DNA of 14,355 bases from Chrysochromulina parva (lineage: Eukaryota > Haptophyta > Prymnesiales > Chrysochromulinaceae), in NCBI GenBank assembly GCA_002887195.1, contig PJAB01001456.1, positions 1 through 14,355 of the forward strand, given 5' to 3'. Positions 1-7,516 of this stretch are shown here, piece after piece. A model generated the notes under the pieces. It had not been told where the DNA came from and did not search any database. It saw only the letters and a list, made by a program, of their open reading frames with translations. The translations under genes were made by a program, and so were the position numbers. Position 1 is the first letter of the stretch. Every line of letters begins with the position of its first letter.

Positions 1-2
1 TG

Positions 3-878
3 ATGTGGGGAGGCTACCCAGAGAACCATGTGCTCGCCTGGCCGAGCGGCGGCCCTCCCATTTACCGGCACGCGAAGGCGATCCCGTTTGGCCAACGGCT
101 CGACCGAGTGCTCTACGACGCGACGGTCCGGCAGCTTAACGGGGACGGCGCGATCAAGCCGCTACGACTGAGCCTCCTCCGGTGCCTGCGCGCGGACGGC
201 AGCGGCGCGCAGGCGCTGCGCGGCTTCCTCGATGTCCAACGGCCGATTCGAAGCGCTCTCGAGCGCCTGGAGACGCGAACCGTCCTCGGACCAGACAGCT
301 GGCAGTTCCGGTACATGTGCCACTGGCGGCACCTGCTGCTCCTGTCCGGCACGTCGGGATGGATCAATCGGCTCCCGTACGTGCTCGCGTGCGGCTCCGC
401 GGCAGTCTTGGCGGTGGATGAGGCGGCTCCGTTTCCAAAAGCCGAGCCAGGCGAAGGGCAGGTCGACTCGCTCGTCTCCAAGCTCCTGCTGCCCGGCGTC
501 GACTTTGTACCGCTCAACATGAGCAGCAGCGACCCGCTCGGCGCGCTGTGCGAAGACCTAGCGGCCGCTCTCGACGCGCTTCGTCAACGGCCGCGGCTCG
601 CCGAGTGCATCGGGAGCAATGGGCGCGTGAAGATGGAGACCTTACTGACCCACGAGCTCGTGGTGCGCTACATGGCGGCGGTGATGCGCCATGTGGCCAG
701 GCTGCAGCGTGGGGAGGAGCACGCGACCTACGTGAGAGCGCGCACCGAGGGCAGGCCCCTGTTTGCCCGGGTCAACGTCACCGCATGCTTGGAGCTGGAG
801 CTGCGGCCCTTGGTGCAGCACGAGTGCGTCGAGCGGGTGGTCCGCGAGGCCATCGCTGTCATGAGTGTGCGTGCATAG
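3..878 (+). CDS. Glycosyltransferase family 90 (CAP10-like), 5'-partial
   Basis: The frame is open from the window edge to a TAG at 876-878, giving 291 visible residues; the first ATG at base 3 is probably internal. The best match is the C-terminal half of a GT90/CAP10 (POGLUT-like) sugar transferase. Residues 107-138 (HWRHLLLLSGTSGW, then NRLPYVLACGSAAVL) fit the family block 'KyLlnldG-xxS-Rl-LLacgSvvL'. Residues 164-172 (PGVDFVPLN) fit the 'hYvPv' strand, and residues 176-235 fit the closing helices, with a 'cIGSNGR' turn and a '..VVRYMAAVMRHVARL' helix. Known members transfer glucose or xylose in the secretory pathway; the acceptor here is unknown. The N-terminal part of the catalytic domain lies outside the window. 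The tail after residue 240 is not recognisable. It converges on the AP2/RING gene with a 212-base spacer in which I see no gene. Confidence 0.72.
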   Translation: MWGGYPENHVLAWPSGGPPIYRHAKAIPFGQRLDRVLYDATVRQLNGDGAIKPLRLSLLRCLRADGSGAQALRGFLDVQRPIRSALERLETRTVLGPDSWQFRYMCHWRHLLLLSGTSGWINRLPYVLACGSAAVLAVDEAAPFPKAEPGEGQVDSLVSKLLLPGVDFVPLNMSSSDPLGALCEDLAAALDALRQRPRLAECIGSNGRVKMETLLTHELVVRYMAAVMRHVARLQRGEEHATYVRARTEGRPLFARVNVTACLELELRPLVQHECVERVVREAIAVMSVRA

Positions 879-1090
879 ATGTTTGAGAGACCGGACGGCG
901 CCAGACGTGCAACACAGTTTGATTTTCTACGCGAATTGGGAAAGTTTTGAAATGTGACGTGATGGCCCCATCTGAGTGACCGATTCTATGCACTATGCGG
1001 CGGGTGACACAATGCGGTTCAAAGGTGAGCTCGCCTCCGAGTACGGCATAAGCCTATATACACGAGCTAACACACACGTCCGCGCGATTT

Positions 1091-3895
1091 TCACGTGCAC
1101 GCAAGCGCCCTGACGATCTCTGCGACGGTGTGGTTGCGCAGAATACTCCGCCGGAAAAAGGGAAGCTTGCATAGAGGGCAGCGCAGCTCGGTAGACTGCC
1201 GAGCCCACTGGTCGATGCAGTTGTAGCAGAACGTGTGAATGCACGGTAGAGAGTGCGGGTCCTCGAGCGTCTGCAAGCAAATGGTACACTGCAGCCGCGC
1301 CAAGACTCGCTGGGTCGAGCTACCATCAGGGCATGAGCCCGAGCTGCTGCTGCCGGCCGCATGTGATGGATCGTCCTCGTGGGACTCGTCGTCCTCCCGG
1401 ACGGTGTGGATCGTCCCCCCGGAAGCCATCTTACGCCGCTTGACATCATGCATCGCCGCGCGGTTGGTCGTCGCCGCCTTGCCTTCGGCGGCAGCGGGTG
1501 CGCTAGGAGCCGTATCCACATCCGTATTCACTCCGATCAATCGGGCTTCGAGCTTTCGTTTGCATACCCTGCGCTTGATGCCTGGCCCGCCAAATTTGAC
1601 CTTGTCGAGGCAATGTGAACAGGTACCGCAGTCTTCAAGTGCAATAGGTGCCGTACGCCAGGCTGCTGGCTGGCTGCTCGCGACGGCGCGCCAAGGGCGC
1701 ACGCGCCGCCGCGGCTTTCGAGCCTCAAAGTCACCATCGTCGTACTGCACGTCCACGTCGCCATTGGCCCACAGCTGTGTGATGGTGCCTGGCCACCAGG
1801 CCTCAGCGTCTGCAACCCCGAACTGTGCCTCGACGCGAGCTCCGACGAAGAGCTGCTCGCCCAGAAGGTATGTTGTACCTGCCGAGTAGCGCCGCTTGCC
1901 ATTCTCCATGACCTTCGCCTCGTGCATGCCCTCGCCAATCTCGTGCATGCCCTCGAAGCCCGCATCACTTCTCGGCGGCGCAAGGCCCTCGGCCGCCGCG
2001 GCAGCCCTGGCCTTGCCTGCTCTTGCCGTGGCCGCCTCTGCCGCCGCTCGCTCGGCCCCAAGGTAACGAGCGATGCACAAGGCAGCCTTCTCCGGTGTTG
2101 TGAAGCTGCCGAGGTGGTTCTGCTTGCCATTCTCCCAGACCTCCGCCGTGTACTTGCCAGACCTCTGCCGCCGCACGCCCTTGAAGCCTGTCTCATTGCT
2201 TCTTGAGGACGGCACCAGCTCGAGGCCCTCGGCCGCCGCGGCCGCGAGGGCGGCCGCGGCAGCCGCCCTGGCCTCGTCCACCGTGAGCAGCTGCGGCCCT
2301 TCGGCCCTCGCCTCCGCCGCCTCGGCCGCCGCTCGCTCCGCCCCAATGTACCTCGCGTAGCACAAGGCTGACTCCTCTGGCGTCGCAAAGGTGCCGAGGC
2401 GGTGCGTCTTGCCATTCTCGCGAGTCACCGCCTCGTACTTGGCTTTATTCTTGGCCACGCACTTGAAGCCTGTCTCATTGCTCGACGGCACCAGCTCGAG
2501 CCCCTCGGCCGCCGCGGCAGCCAACGACTTGTCTGCCATGGCCAGCACCTGGTCTGACGTGAGCTCGGCGACACTCGTCTTCGCCATGAGCTCTGCGACC
2601 TTCGACTTCTCCATAGGCGCCTCCTCTTCCGCTCCCAAGGTGTGCCTCGCATAGGTTAGGGCCGCCTCCTCTGGCGTCGCAAAGTGGCCAAGGGAGCAGA
2701 GCTTGCCTTTCTCCCTGACCATTGCCGCGTACCTGCCGTGATGAATGTACACGCCCTTGAAGCCCGTCACCGCCGTCTGGCCGTGACGAGGACGAGACGG
2801 CACCAGCTCGAGACCCTCGGCTGCCGCGGCCGCCCTGGCCTCGTCCGCCGTGAGCGGCTGCGGCGCCGTGACTCTCGTCAGCGCCACCTCTGGCGCCGCT
2901 CGATCCGCCAAAACGTACCTCGCGTAGCATAAGGCAGCATCCTCCGGCGTCGAAAAATTGCCCAGGTGGCGCCTCTTACCATGCTCCCGGATCTCCGCCT
3001 TGTACTTGCTATGATTCTTGAACACGCCCTTGAAGCCAGTCTGACTGCTTGAGGATGTCATCAGCTCGAGCCCTTCTGCAGCGGCCGCCATCCTGGCCTT
3101 CGACTGTGGCACTGCGGCCCTCGCCTCCGCCGCCGCTGTTGCACCGTGCTGGGCTTCAAAGTGCCTCGCGTAGTGCAAGGCAGCCTCTTCTGCCGTCGCG
3201 AAGATGCCCAGGTAAAGTTGACCGCCGACCACCCTACTGATGCGAGCCGTGAACTTACTACCTTTCGTGGTCACGCCCTTGAAGCCCGTGCCGGTGGTCG
3301 AGGATGGCTCAAACTCGAGGCCCTCGGCGGCCGCGGCAGCCCTGGCCTCGTCTGCCGTGAGTGGCTGCGGTGCCGCGAGTGCGAACCTCGACCCCGCCGC
3401 CTCTGCTGCAGCCCGCGCCGCTCTCGCGTGCCTCGCGTAGTGCAAGGCTGCCTCCTCTGCCGTCGCGAAGTTGCCGAGGTGGATCTTCTTGTCGTTCACA
3501 CTGAACACCGCAATGTACCTTTTCGCGTGTAGGTACACGCCCTTGAAGCCCGTCTCGTTTTTCGATGGCACAAGCTCAAGCCCCTCGGATGCCGCGGCCG
3601 CCAACGCCTCGTCCACCGTGAGCGGCTCCGGCCGTTCGCTGCTCGCCTCCGCCGCCTCCACCGCCGCACGCTCTGCTCCTATGTGCCTCGCGTAGGTTAG
3701 GGCCGCCTCCTCTGGCGTCGCAAAGTGGCCAAGGGAGCAGAGCTTGCCGTTCTCCCTGACCATTGCCGCGTACCTGCCGTGATGAATGTACACGCCCTTG
3801 AAGCCCGTCACCGCCGTCTGGCCGTGACGAGGACGAGACGGCACCAGCTTGAGACCCTCGGCTGCCGCGGCCGCCCTGGCCTCGACCGAGTCCAT
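1091..3895 (-). CDS. AP2-like repeat array with Tudor-like, half-CXXC and RING finger domains
   Basis: This gene encodes 934 residues from the ATG at 3893-3895 to a TGA at 1091-1093. The frame is open farther upstream, but only from a GTG at 3928. Seven AP2-like repeats start at about residues 30, 115, 203, 286, 377, 475 and 569, each fitting TGFKGVx(5)YxAxxxENGK-xHLGxFATPEEAALxYAR. Each is preceded by an Ala-rich linker ending in 'AAAEGLELVPS'. A decayed eighth copy begins at about 645. Residues 680-731 form a Tudor-like barrel (VGARVEAQF, YDDGD). At 756-778 is half of a CXXC CpG-binding finger (C756-C759-C762, KFGGPG, C778); the first Cys cluster and last Cys of the full family are absent. 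A Ser/acidic linker follows. A C3HC4 RING lies at 870-909 (C870, C873, C885, H887, C890, C893, C906, C909). The inferred role is a nuclear DNA-binding or chromatin-reading E3 ubiquitin ligase. Domain calls are firm; the role is inference. Confidence 0.83.
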   Translation of the reverse strand: MDSVEARAAAAAEGLKLVPSRPRHGQTAVTGFKGVYIHHGRYAAMVRENGKLCSLGHFATPEEAALTYARHIGAERAAVEAAEASSERPEPLTVDEALAAAASEGLELVPSKNETGFKGVYLHAKRYIAVFSVNDKKIHLGNFATAEEAALHYARHARAARAAAEAAGSRFALAAPQPLTADEARAAAAAEGLEFEPSSTTGTGFKGVTTKGSKFTARISRVVGGQLYLGIFATAEEAALHYARHFEAQHGATAAAEARAAVPQSKARMAAAAEGLELMTSSSSQTGFKGVFKNHSKYKAEIREHGKRRHLGNFSTPEDAALCYARYVLADRAAPEVALTRVTAPQPLTADEARAAAAAEGLELVPSRPRHGQTAVTGFKGVYIHHGRYAAMVREKGKLCSLGHFATPEEAALTYARHTLGAEEEAPMEKSKVAELMAKTSVAELTSDQVLAMADKSLAAAAAEGLELVPSSNETGFKCVAKNKAKYEAVTRENGKTHRLGTFATPEESALCYARYIGAERAAAEAAEARAEGPQLLTVDEARAAAAAALAAAAAEGLELVPSSRSNETGFKGVRRQRSGKYTAEVWENGKQNHLGSFTTPEKAALCIARYLGAERAAAEAATARAGKARAAAAAEGLAPPRSDAGFEGMHEIGEGMHEAKVMENGKRRYSAGTTYLLGEQLFVGARVEAQFGVADAEAWWPGTITQLWANGDVDVQYDDGDFEARKPRRRVRPWRAVASSQPAAWRTAPIALEDCGTCSHCLDKVKFGGPGIKRRVCKRKLEARLIGVNTDVDTAPSAPAAAEGKAATTNRAAMHDVKRRKMASGGTIHTVREDDESHEDDPSHAAGSSSSGSCPDGSSTQRVLARLQCTICLQTLEDPHSLPCIHTFCYNCIDQWARQSTELRCPLCKLPFFRRSILRNHTVAEIVRALACT
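1919..1955 (-). repeat. 21-base period duplication in decayed AP2 repeat 8
   Basis: The 16-mer ctcgtgcatgccctcg occurs at 1919-1934 and again at 1940-1955, a period of 21 bases or 7 codons. On the coding strand this gives the doubled peptide EGMHEIG/EGMHEAK. It lies inside the eighth, degenerate AP2-like repeat, where the YxA core is no longer recognisable. Replication slippage in a unit under weak constraint is the simplest explanation. Confidence 0.85.
2642..2843 (-). repeat. Near-identical AP2-repeat unit, copy A
   Basis: This 202-base block encodes the fifth AP2-like repeat and its upstream linker. It matches 3683-3884 at an offset of exactly 1041 bases (347 codons). I count three differences over the whole length: a/g at 2651, t/g in the 'cttgcc-ttct' stretch, and c/t in 'agctcgag'. 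The other AP2 repeats in the same gene differ far more, so this pair reflects a recent duplication or gene conversion. Confidence 0.9.
3683..3884 (-). repeat. Near-identical AP2-repeat unit, copy B
   Basis: This is the partner of 2642-2843, encoding the first AP2-like repeat of the protein with its linker. The reading frame is preserved. The two copies encode nearly the same peptide; the visible changes include Asn versus Lys in the 'RE-N/K-GK' turn and Lys versus Glu in the 'EGL-K/E-LVPS' linker. Confidence 0.9.
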
Positions 3896-4019
3896 GTTGG
3901 CTCGGAGCAGAGAGCGGGGCTCGTCCACCCGCGTGCTCTCGCGACCACCACGCAGCGTGGGCGGAGCCAGCGGTGCAACACGAGGTCACGAGCTAAGAAC
4001 ACTCTCTCCCTCCCTGTGG

Positions 4020-4031
4020 AACTTGCAAGTT
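4020..4031. promoter_or_regulatory. 12-base perfect palindrome upstream of AP2/RING gene
   Basis: The sequence aacttgcaagtt is its own reverse complement. It lies about 125 bases upstream of the AP2/RING ATG, in the spacer before the next minus-strand gene. The same CTTGCAAG core recurs in the palindrome at 8697-8708, upstream of an FKBP-parvulin gene. It could be a dimeric transcription-factor site; function is inferred only from position and symmetry. Confidence 0.3.
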
Positions 4032-4095
4032 GTACTGATAAGGTTCGTCACTGTCCCACGAAGTGTAATTGTGTGCTAAAACTGATATGACTTTG

Positions 4096-4293
4096 CTAAA
4101 AACCTATGCGGTCACACCTGCGGCCCGTGCGTCCTGGGCTTTCAGTTCGGGCGTAGCGCTGGCCAGGAACGGCCGCCGCCTTCTCGGCCGCCTTCTCGGC
4201 CGCCGCCGCCGCCTCAACCGCTGCGCTATCCGCTGGAGCCTCCACGGGCCGCGTCCACTGCGTCTTCTTCGTCGCCTTCTGGTAGTAGTACGC
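4096..4293 (-). other. In-frame continuation past TAG: second half of a WW domain
   Basis: Downstream of the TAG at 4294-4296 the same frame stays open for 65 codons to another TAG at 4096-4098. It starts with AYYYQKATKKTQWTRP, exactly the missing half of a WW domain: the Tyr block, the Thr, and the second Trp 22 positions after the first, followed by Pro. An Ala/Glu/Lys-rich stretch with EKAAEKAAA follows. The region therefore looks like a formerly or still translated C-terminus. Possibilities are a recent nonsense mutation, stop readthrough, a sequence error, or splicing around the codon. Confidence 0.7.
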
Positions 4294-4359
4294 CTAGCCT
4301 TCTGCCGTCTTGAGCTCCTGCCATCCATCTGGCAACGGCCCGGCGGCAGCGGCAGCGGC

Positions 4360-4390
<31 letters not shown>

Positions 4391-5391
4391 GCGGCGGCGG
4401 CTGAAGGCCCCTCTCGCATCGCATCTTCCCGGCACTGCTTGGTCTTGCCAGAGCCAGCCTGCTCGAGCTCCACCGTGTAGAGTCTCTTCGCCGCATCGTA
4501 CTCCTTCACAAAGGCGATGCTCTCCTCTCCGTTGCTCCGCTTCACATACACATTGCTGCCGATCGAATAGCGCGGCTGGTCAAGCGGCTGCCCGTCTTGT
4601 TGAAGACCACTTTGCTGCTCTTGCTCGACCTTCCGCTGTCTCTGCCGATCGGCCTTGTTTATGAAAAAGGCGACCTCCTGCGGGTTGAGCTTCCGCCTGG
4701 AGCTGACGTTTTGAGATAGGAAGGGCTGGAAATCGAGAGCCTTGAGCTTCTTCTCCAAATTTTCGCGGGTCGAGCGTTTCGTATGGTCGCAGTTGATGAC
4801 CTCGACATCGTCGATGAACCAGACGGGGTACAGAAAGCGCAGGCCGAGGCACGAGCCGCGGTACTCCTGGGTCTGAATGTCTCCGACGATGTCTCCGATC
4901 GGGACCGTGAGCGTGCCTGAGCACAGGGTGACTTGGCCGGGCGACCTCCCGAGTTGCTTGAGGATGTTGCACATCTGGTTGAAGAGCGCTTGCTTGAGTG
5001 CGAGGTCCTCAGCGAGCATCTCCAAGATGAGCTCAGAGCGGTCTAAGGTATCCTTTAAGGAGTTGGCGACTGTAATTCTCGCAATCGCCAACTCCGCGTC
5101 CTGCTTGGGCAGGGAGACCTTGGCCAATTCGCACAACCTCTCGAAGGCGCTCGTCCGCGTTGGTTCGTGCATGTCGTAGAGGACGACCGTGCAGCCGCGA
5201 CGCACAAGCTCGCCGGCGATGAGGCACCCCATCCTCCCAGAGCCGACAATACCCACCTTGAGCGTGAACGGTGGCATTCTGGGTCGCTCGGACTGCACCG
5301 GCGAGAAGTGGCGCGCGCCGTACGCTGCACCGCCTGGTGTGTATGGTGAGGGTGGCGAGTACGAGTTTTCCTTGGAACCAGTGGCGCCCAT
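4294..5391 (-). CDS. 3-hydroxyacyl-CoA dehydrogenase-like Rossmann protein with barrel, poly-Ala and truncated WW domain
   Basis: The first ATG is at 5389-5391; the longer open frame begins only with TTG at 5472. The protein has 365 residues. Its MGATGSK start fits an N-myristoylation signal (Gly2, Ser6, Lys7). At 45-55 is a dinucleotide-binding loop (KVGIVGSGRMG). The ELILEMLAEDLALKQALF helix at 120-137 is typical of the 3HCDH N-terminal domain. At the usual HFFNP...E active-site strand it has RFLYPVWFIDDVEV (about 185-198): the catalytic His is Arg185, the Asn is Tyr188, and Glu197 is kept. The C-terminal 3HCDH domain is not recognisable, so enzyme activity is doubtful. A Tudor/SH3-like barrel follows at 275-325 (SIGSNVYVKRSNGEESIAFV), then 20 Ala at 331-350. 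The beginning of a WW domain (LPDGWQELKTAEG, 353-365) is cut by TAG at 4294-4296. It may act as a membrane-attached NAD(P)-binding adaptor, which is inference. Confidence 0.75.
4342..4401 (-). repeat. GCN trinucleotide run encoding 20 alanines
   Basis: Sixty bases of almost pure GCC/GCT repeats on the coding strand, broken by a few variant codons, encode 20 consecutive Ala between the barrel and the WW domain. Such runs are prone to slippage and length polymorphism. Plus-strand frames through it give Gly/Ser-rich or Gly-only peptides that should not be annotated. Confidence 0.9.
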
Positions 5392-5957
5392 GCTTGCACG
5401 AGCCTTTCGCAGGCTCGACCCACAGCACAGAGTGCGGTGCTTTGAGAAAGGGTCAGTTGAATCGACACACAAGGTACCGACCAGCCACTACCACACGCTT
5501 TCGCTTCTCTCACTCAAGGTGTGAAGGCACTCCTTCCCGTTTTTCCACAGGGAGTCGGCACGGCGCGGGAGCCCCCATTCACGCTCGGCGTGGGAGCCCC
5601 CATTCACAACGAGAAAGGAGGGGCTGCTCAGAAGGAGCTCGAGAAGGAGCCAAATTCAGTTCGAAGATTGACGCAATTGACGACCCTTAAGGACTGATTA
5701 CGAAGAAAAGACTACAATAAAAAGCGCCAACCCACATGTTGTTCCCTTTCGTGGTATATTCTTTTGGTATCGCAATACGCTTCTCAGCGCGCGCGGGGCT
5801 CAGAAGACTCAGTATCGTTCCGGGTCCGGATGGCGGGGTGTCGATTCCGACTCTGTAACGACTCTGTCCCGAAGGTCCGCGCATGAACACACCGAATTTG
5901 CCAGCATGGCGCGCGGAGTGGTGGCACCTGGCATTCATCACCGAGTGCGTCGGTTGT
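5392..5957. other. Intergenic region with short direct repeat
   Basis: This 566-base stretch lies between the start of the dehydrogenase-like gene and the end of the CNBD-carrier gene, both on the minus strand. It must hold the promoter of the former and the terminator of the latter, but I see no clear element. The 16-mer gggagcccccattcac occurs at 5567-5582 and 5592-5607 (25-base period). It is more A/T-rich near 5690-5780. Small open frames here have no recognisable protein character. Confidence 0.5.
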
Positions 5958-7316
5958 TTATTGCTTGTTCATCCTCGCCATCAAGTTGATGGTGCCGTTG
6001 ATGATGGCAAACGAGCCCGCGATCTGCGTGGAGCGGATGGCGACGCCCTTCGGTACCAGCACGGTGGCGACGGCCGCGAGCGCCCAGCGTGCCGGTCGCG
6101 GGAAGCCGTTGCCCAAGGGGAGGCGCGCAGCTGAGTCCTCGACGAGGCCTCCAAAGTGCTGCGCGTAGCTCTTGTGCGGCTGGAGCAGCTTGAGCGCCGA
6201 GAGGTTGTGCGGGATGTGGGAGAGGTAGCCGCAAGCCACGCCCGCACTCATCGAGCCGACAAAGTTGCGTGCGGCCGTGCCCTCGAGCACAGCCTCCGGC
6301 ACACGTTCTTCACACCATTCGGAGAGCTGGTTGATCCCGATCCCAAAGATGATCTCGCGCAGCATGCGCGGCGCCGCACCATTGAGCCAGCGCGTGGCGA
6401 GCGGCGCCGGGTTCGAGTGACCCGCGTTACTGGCCTCGAGCAGCCCGGAGATCGGCGACATGAGGACGCCTGGGAGGCATGCGGCCGCGAGCGACGCGCC
6501 CACCACTTGCGAGCTCCCCGGTGCCCCCCAGTCATCGGGGTGGAAGGTCTGCTGCACCGCGAGCCGCAGCCCCTTGAAGCCGTTGATGTACGCGACGCGC
6601 AGCGGCAGCTGCACGTGCATCTGTGGGAAATAGGCGGCGACTGGCTGGCCAGTGAGCGTCGCGTTGAGTTGGGCGTTGAGCGCGGAGCGATAGAATGACT
6701 CGACAGTCGCCCCGACTGACGTGTACAGCGCGGTGAGCAGCGGCGCATCCATCTGACTCTTCGGCGCAGACTGCGAGAGCAGCGCGGTGCGCATCACCAC
6801 CTGCTGCGCGAGAACGTCTTTGGCGAGGGCATAGATGATCTCCTTGGCGAGTGTCGGGTTGTCCTTGACCAGCTCGTGGAACTGAACACTCGAGAGCGCG
6901 TAGCACGTTGTGTCCTGCGTGCAGCGAACGGTAGAGTAGTATGGATCGCTGAGCAGCAGATGCAGCCCACCTATAGTGGCCTCGGAGCCCTGCGCGCCCA
7001 GGTTATTGTGCTCGTGCTCCCGATTGTTCTCGAGCCGCGTGCGTGAGACTGCGCCGCGGGTGATGATGAACATCTCGGTGGTCGGGTCGCCTTGATAATA
7101 AATCACCTCATTCTTTCTCAAGTCGACCCTTCGCATTTTGCTCGCGATGAGCGTCAGCGATTCCTCACTGCAGAACTTGAACATGGTCGACTTACGAAGC
7201 CCAGCGATCGCCTCGTGCGTCGAGCTGGCGCTGAGCTTGCTACCGACCGAAAAGCTGCGGAGCGGGTACCTATCGGGTGAGTGCCTTGAGTCCACAGCCA
7301 CTACATTGGACCACAT
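5958..7316 (-). CDS. Cyclic-nucleotide-binding-like domain fused to mitochondrial-carrier-like region
   Basis: This gene encodes 452 residues from the ATG at 7314-7316 to a TAA at 5958-5960; the frame extends upstream only to a GTG at 7496. Residues about 45-170 resemble a cNMP-binding/CAP-ED domain: LRKSTMFKFCSEESL, then VDLRKNEVIYYQGDPTTEMF with the usual 'G-D-F-I-G' pattern, and a final helix ending in AKDVLAQQ. In the phosphate-binding cassette the expected FGE...PRxA is replaced by IGG...PYYSTV, so the usual Glu and Arg contacts are missing and nucleotide binding is doubtful. Residues about 190-440 have roughly six hydrophobic helices with mitochondrial-carrier flavour: GFKGLRLAVQQTF, NGAAPRMLREIIFGIGINQL, and a final PKGVAIRSTQIAGSF. 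The PxD/ExxK/R signatures are decayed (PISGLLEAS, PHNLSALKLLQ). It may be a cargo-less or diverged organelle membrane carrier with a regulatory domain. The CNBD-like fold is fairly sure, the carrier call less so. Confidence 0.7.
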   Translation of the reverse strand: MWSNVVAVDSRHSPDRYPLRSFSVGSKLSASSTHEAIAGLRKSTMFKFCSEESLTLIASKMRRVDLRKNEVIYYQGDPTTEMFIITRGAVSRTRLENNREHEHNNLGAQGSEATIGGLHLLLSDPYYSTVRCTQDTTCYALSSVQFHELVKDNPTLAKEIIYALAKDVLAQQVVMRTALLSQSAPKSQMDAPLLTALYTSVGATVESFYRSALNAQLNATLTGQPVAAYFPQMHVQLPLRVAYINGFKGLRLAVQQTFHPDDWGAPGSSQVVGASLAAACLPGVLMSPISGLLEASNAGHSNPAPLATRWLNGAAPRMLREIIFGIGINQLSEWCEERVPEAVLEGTAARNFVGSMSAGVACGYLSHIPHNLSALKLLQPHKSYAQHFGGLVEDSAARLPLGNGFPRPARWALAAVATVLVPKGVAIRSTQIAGSFAIINGTINLMARMNKQ

Positions 7317-7516
7317 TTTGTTGCAGGAATGTCCGTGAGCACCCCGTCCGTCCCTTGTCGCAGCGCTGCTTGCCGCGGCTCCACGCGGGTGGATGATGAT
7401 GAGACCACAACGCAAATCCGGCAAAAAATGAAAAACAGACTCAGATCGAGATCTCACGTAGTCTCGTTTGTTTTCGGCACTAGATTGTCGGCCCACAACA
7501 AGTAACCTCGCCTTTG

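Noticed and set aside
2642..3884. CRISPR array or mobile element suggested by the repeated blocks
   Set aside because: The repeats are coding AP2 units in frame, with no short palindromic repeats, no transposase and no terminal inverted repeats.
3893..3928. GTG or TTG starts giving longer frames for the AP2/RING, dehydrogenase-like, CNBD, paralogue 2 and hypothetical genes
   Set aside because: A nuclear eukaryotic gene would normally start at ATG, and the first in-frame ATG gives better N-termini (signal peptide or myristoylation-type starts).
4294..4296. TAG reassigned as a sense codon in this genome
   Set aside because: The GT90 gene and FKBP-parvulin paralogue 1 end with TAG at plausible C-termini, so general reassignment is unlikely; local readthrough, mutation or error remain.
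4069..4404. Plus-strand frame ending in a Gly run
   Set aside because: It is the complement of the poly-Ala codon run of the dehydrogenase-like gene and has no other protein character.
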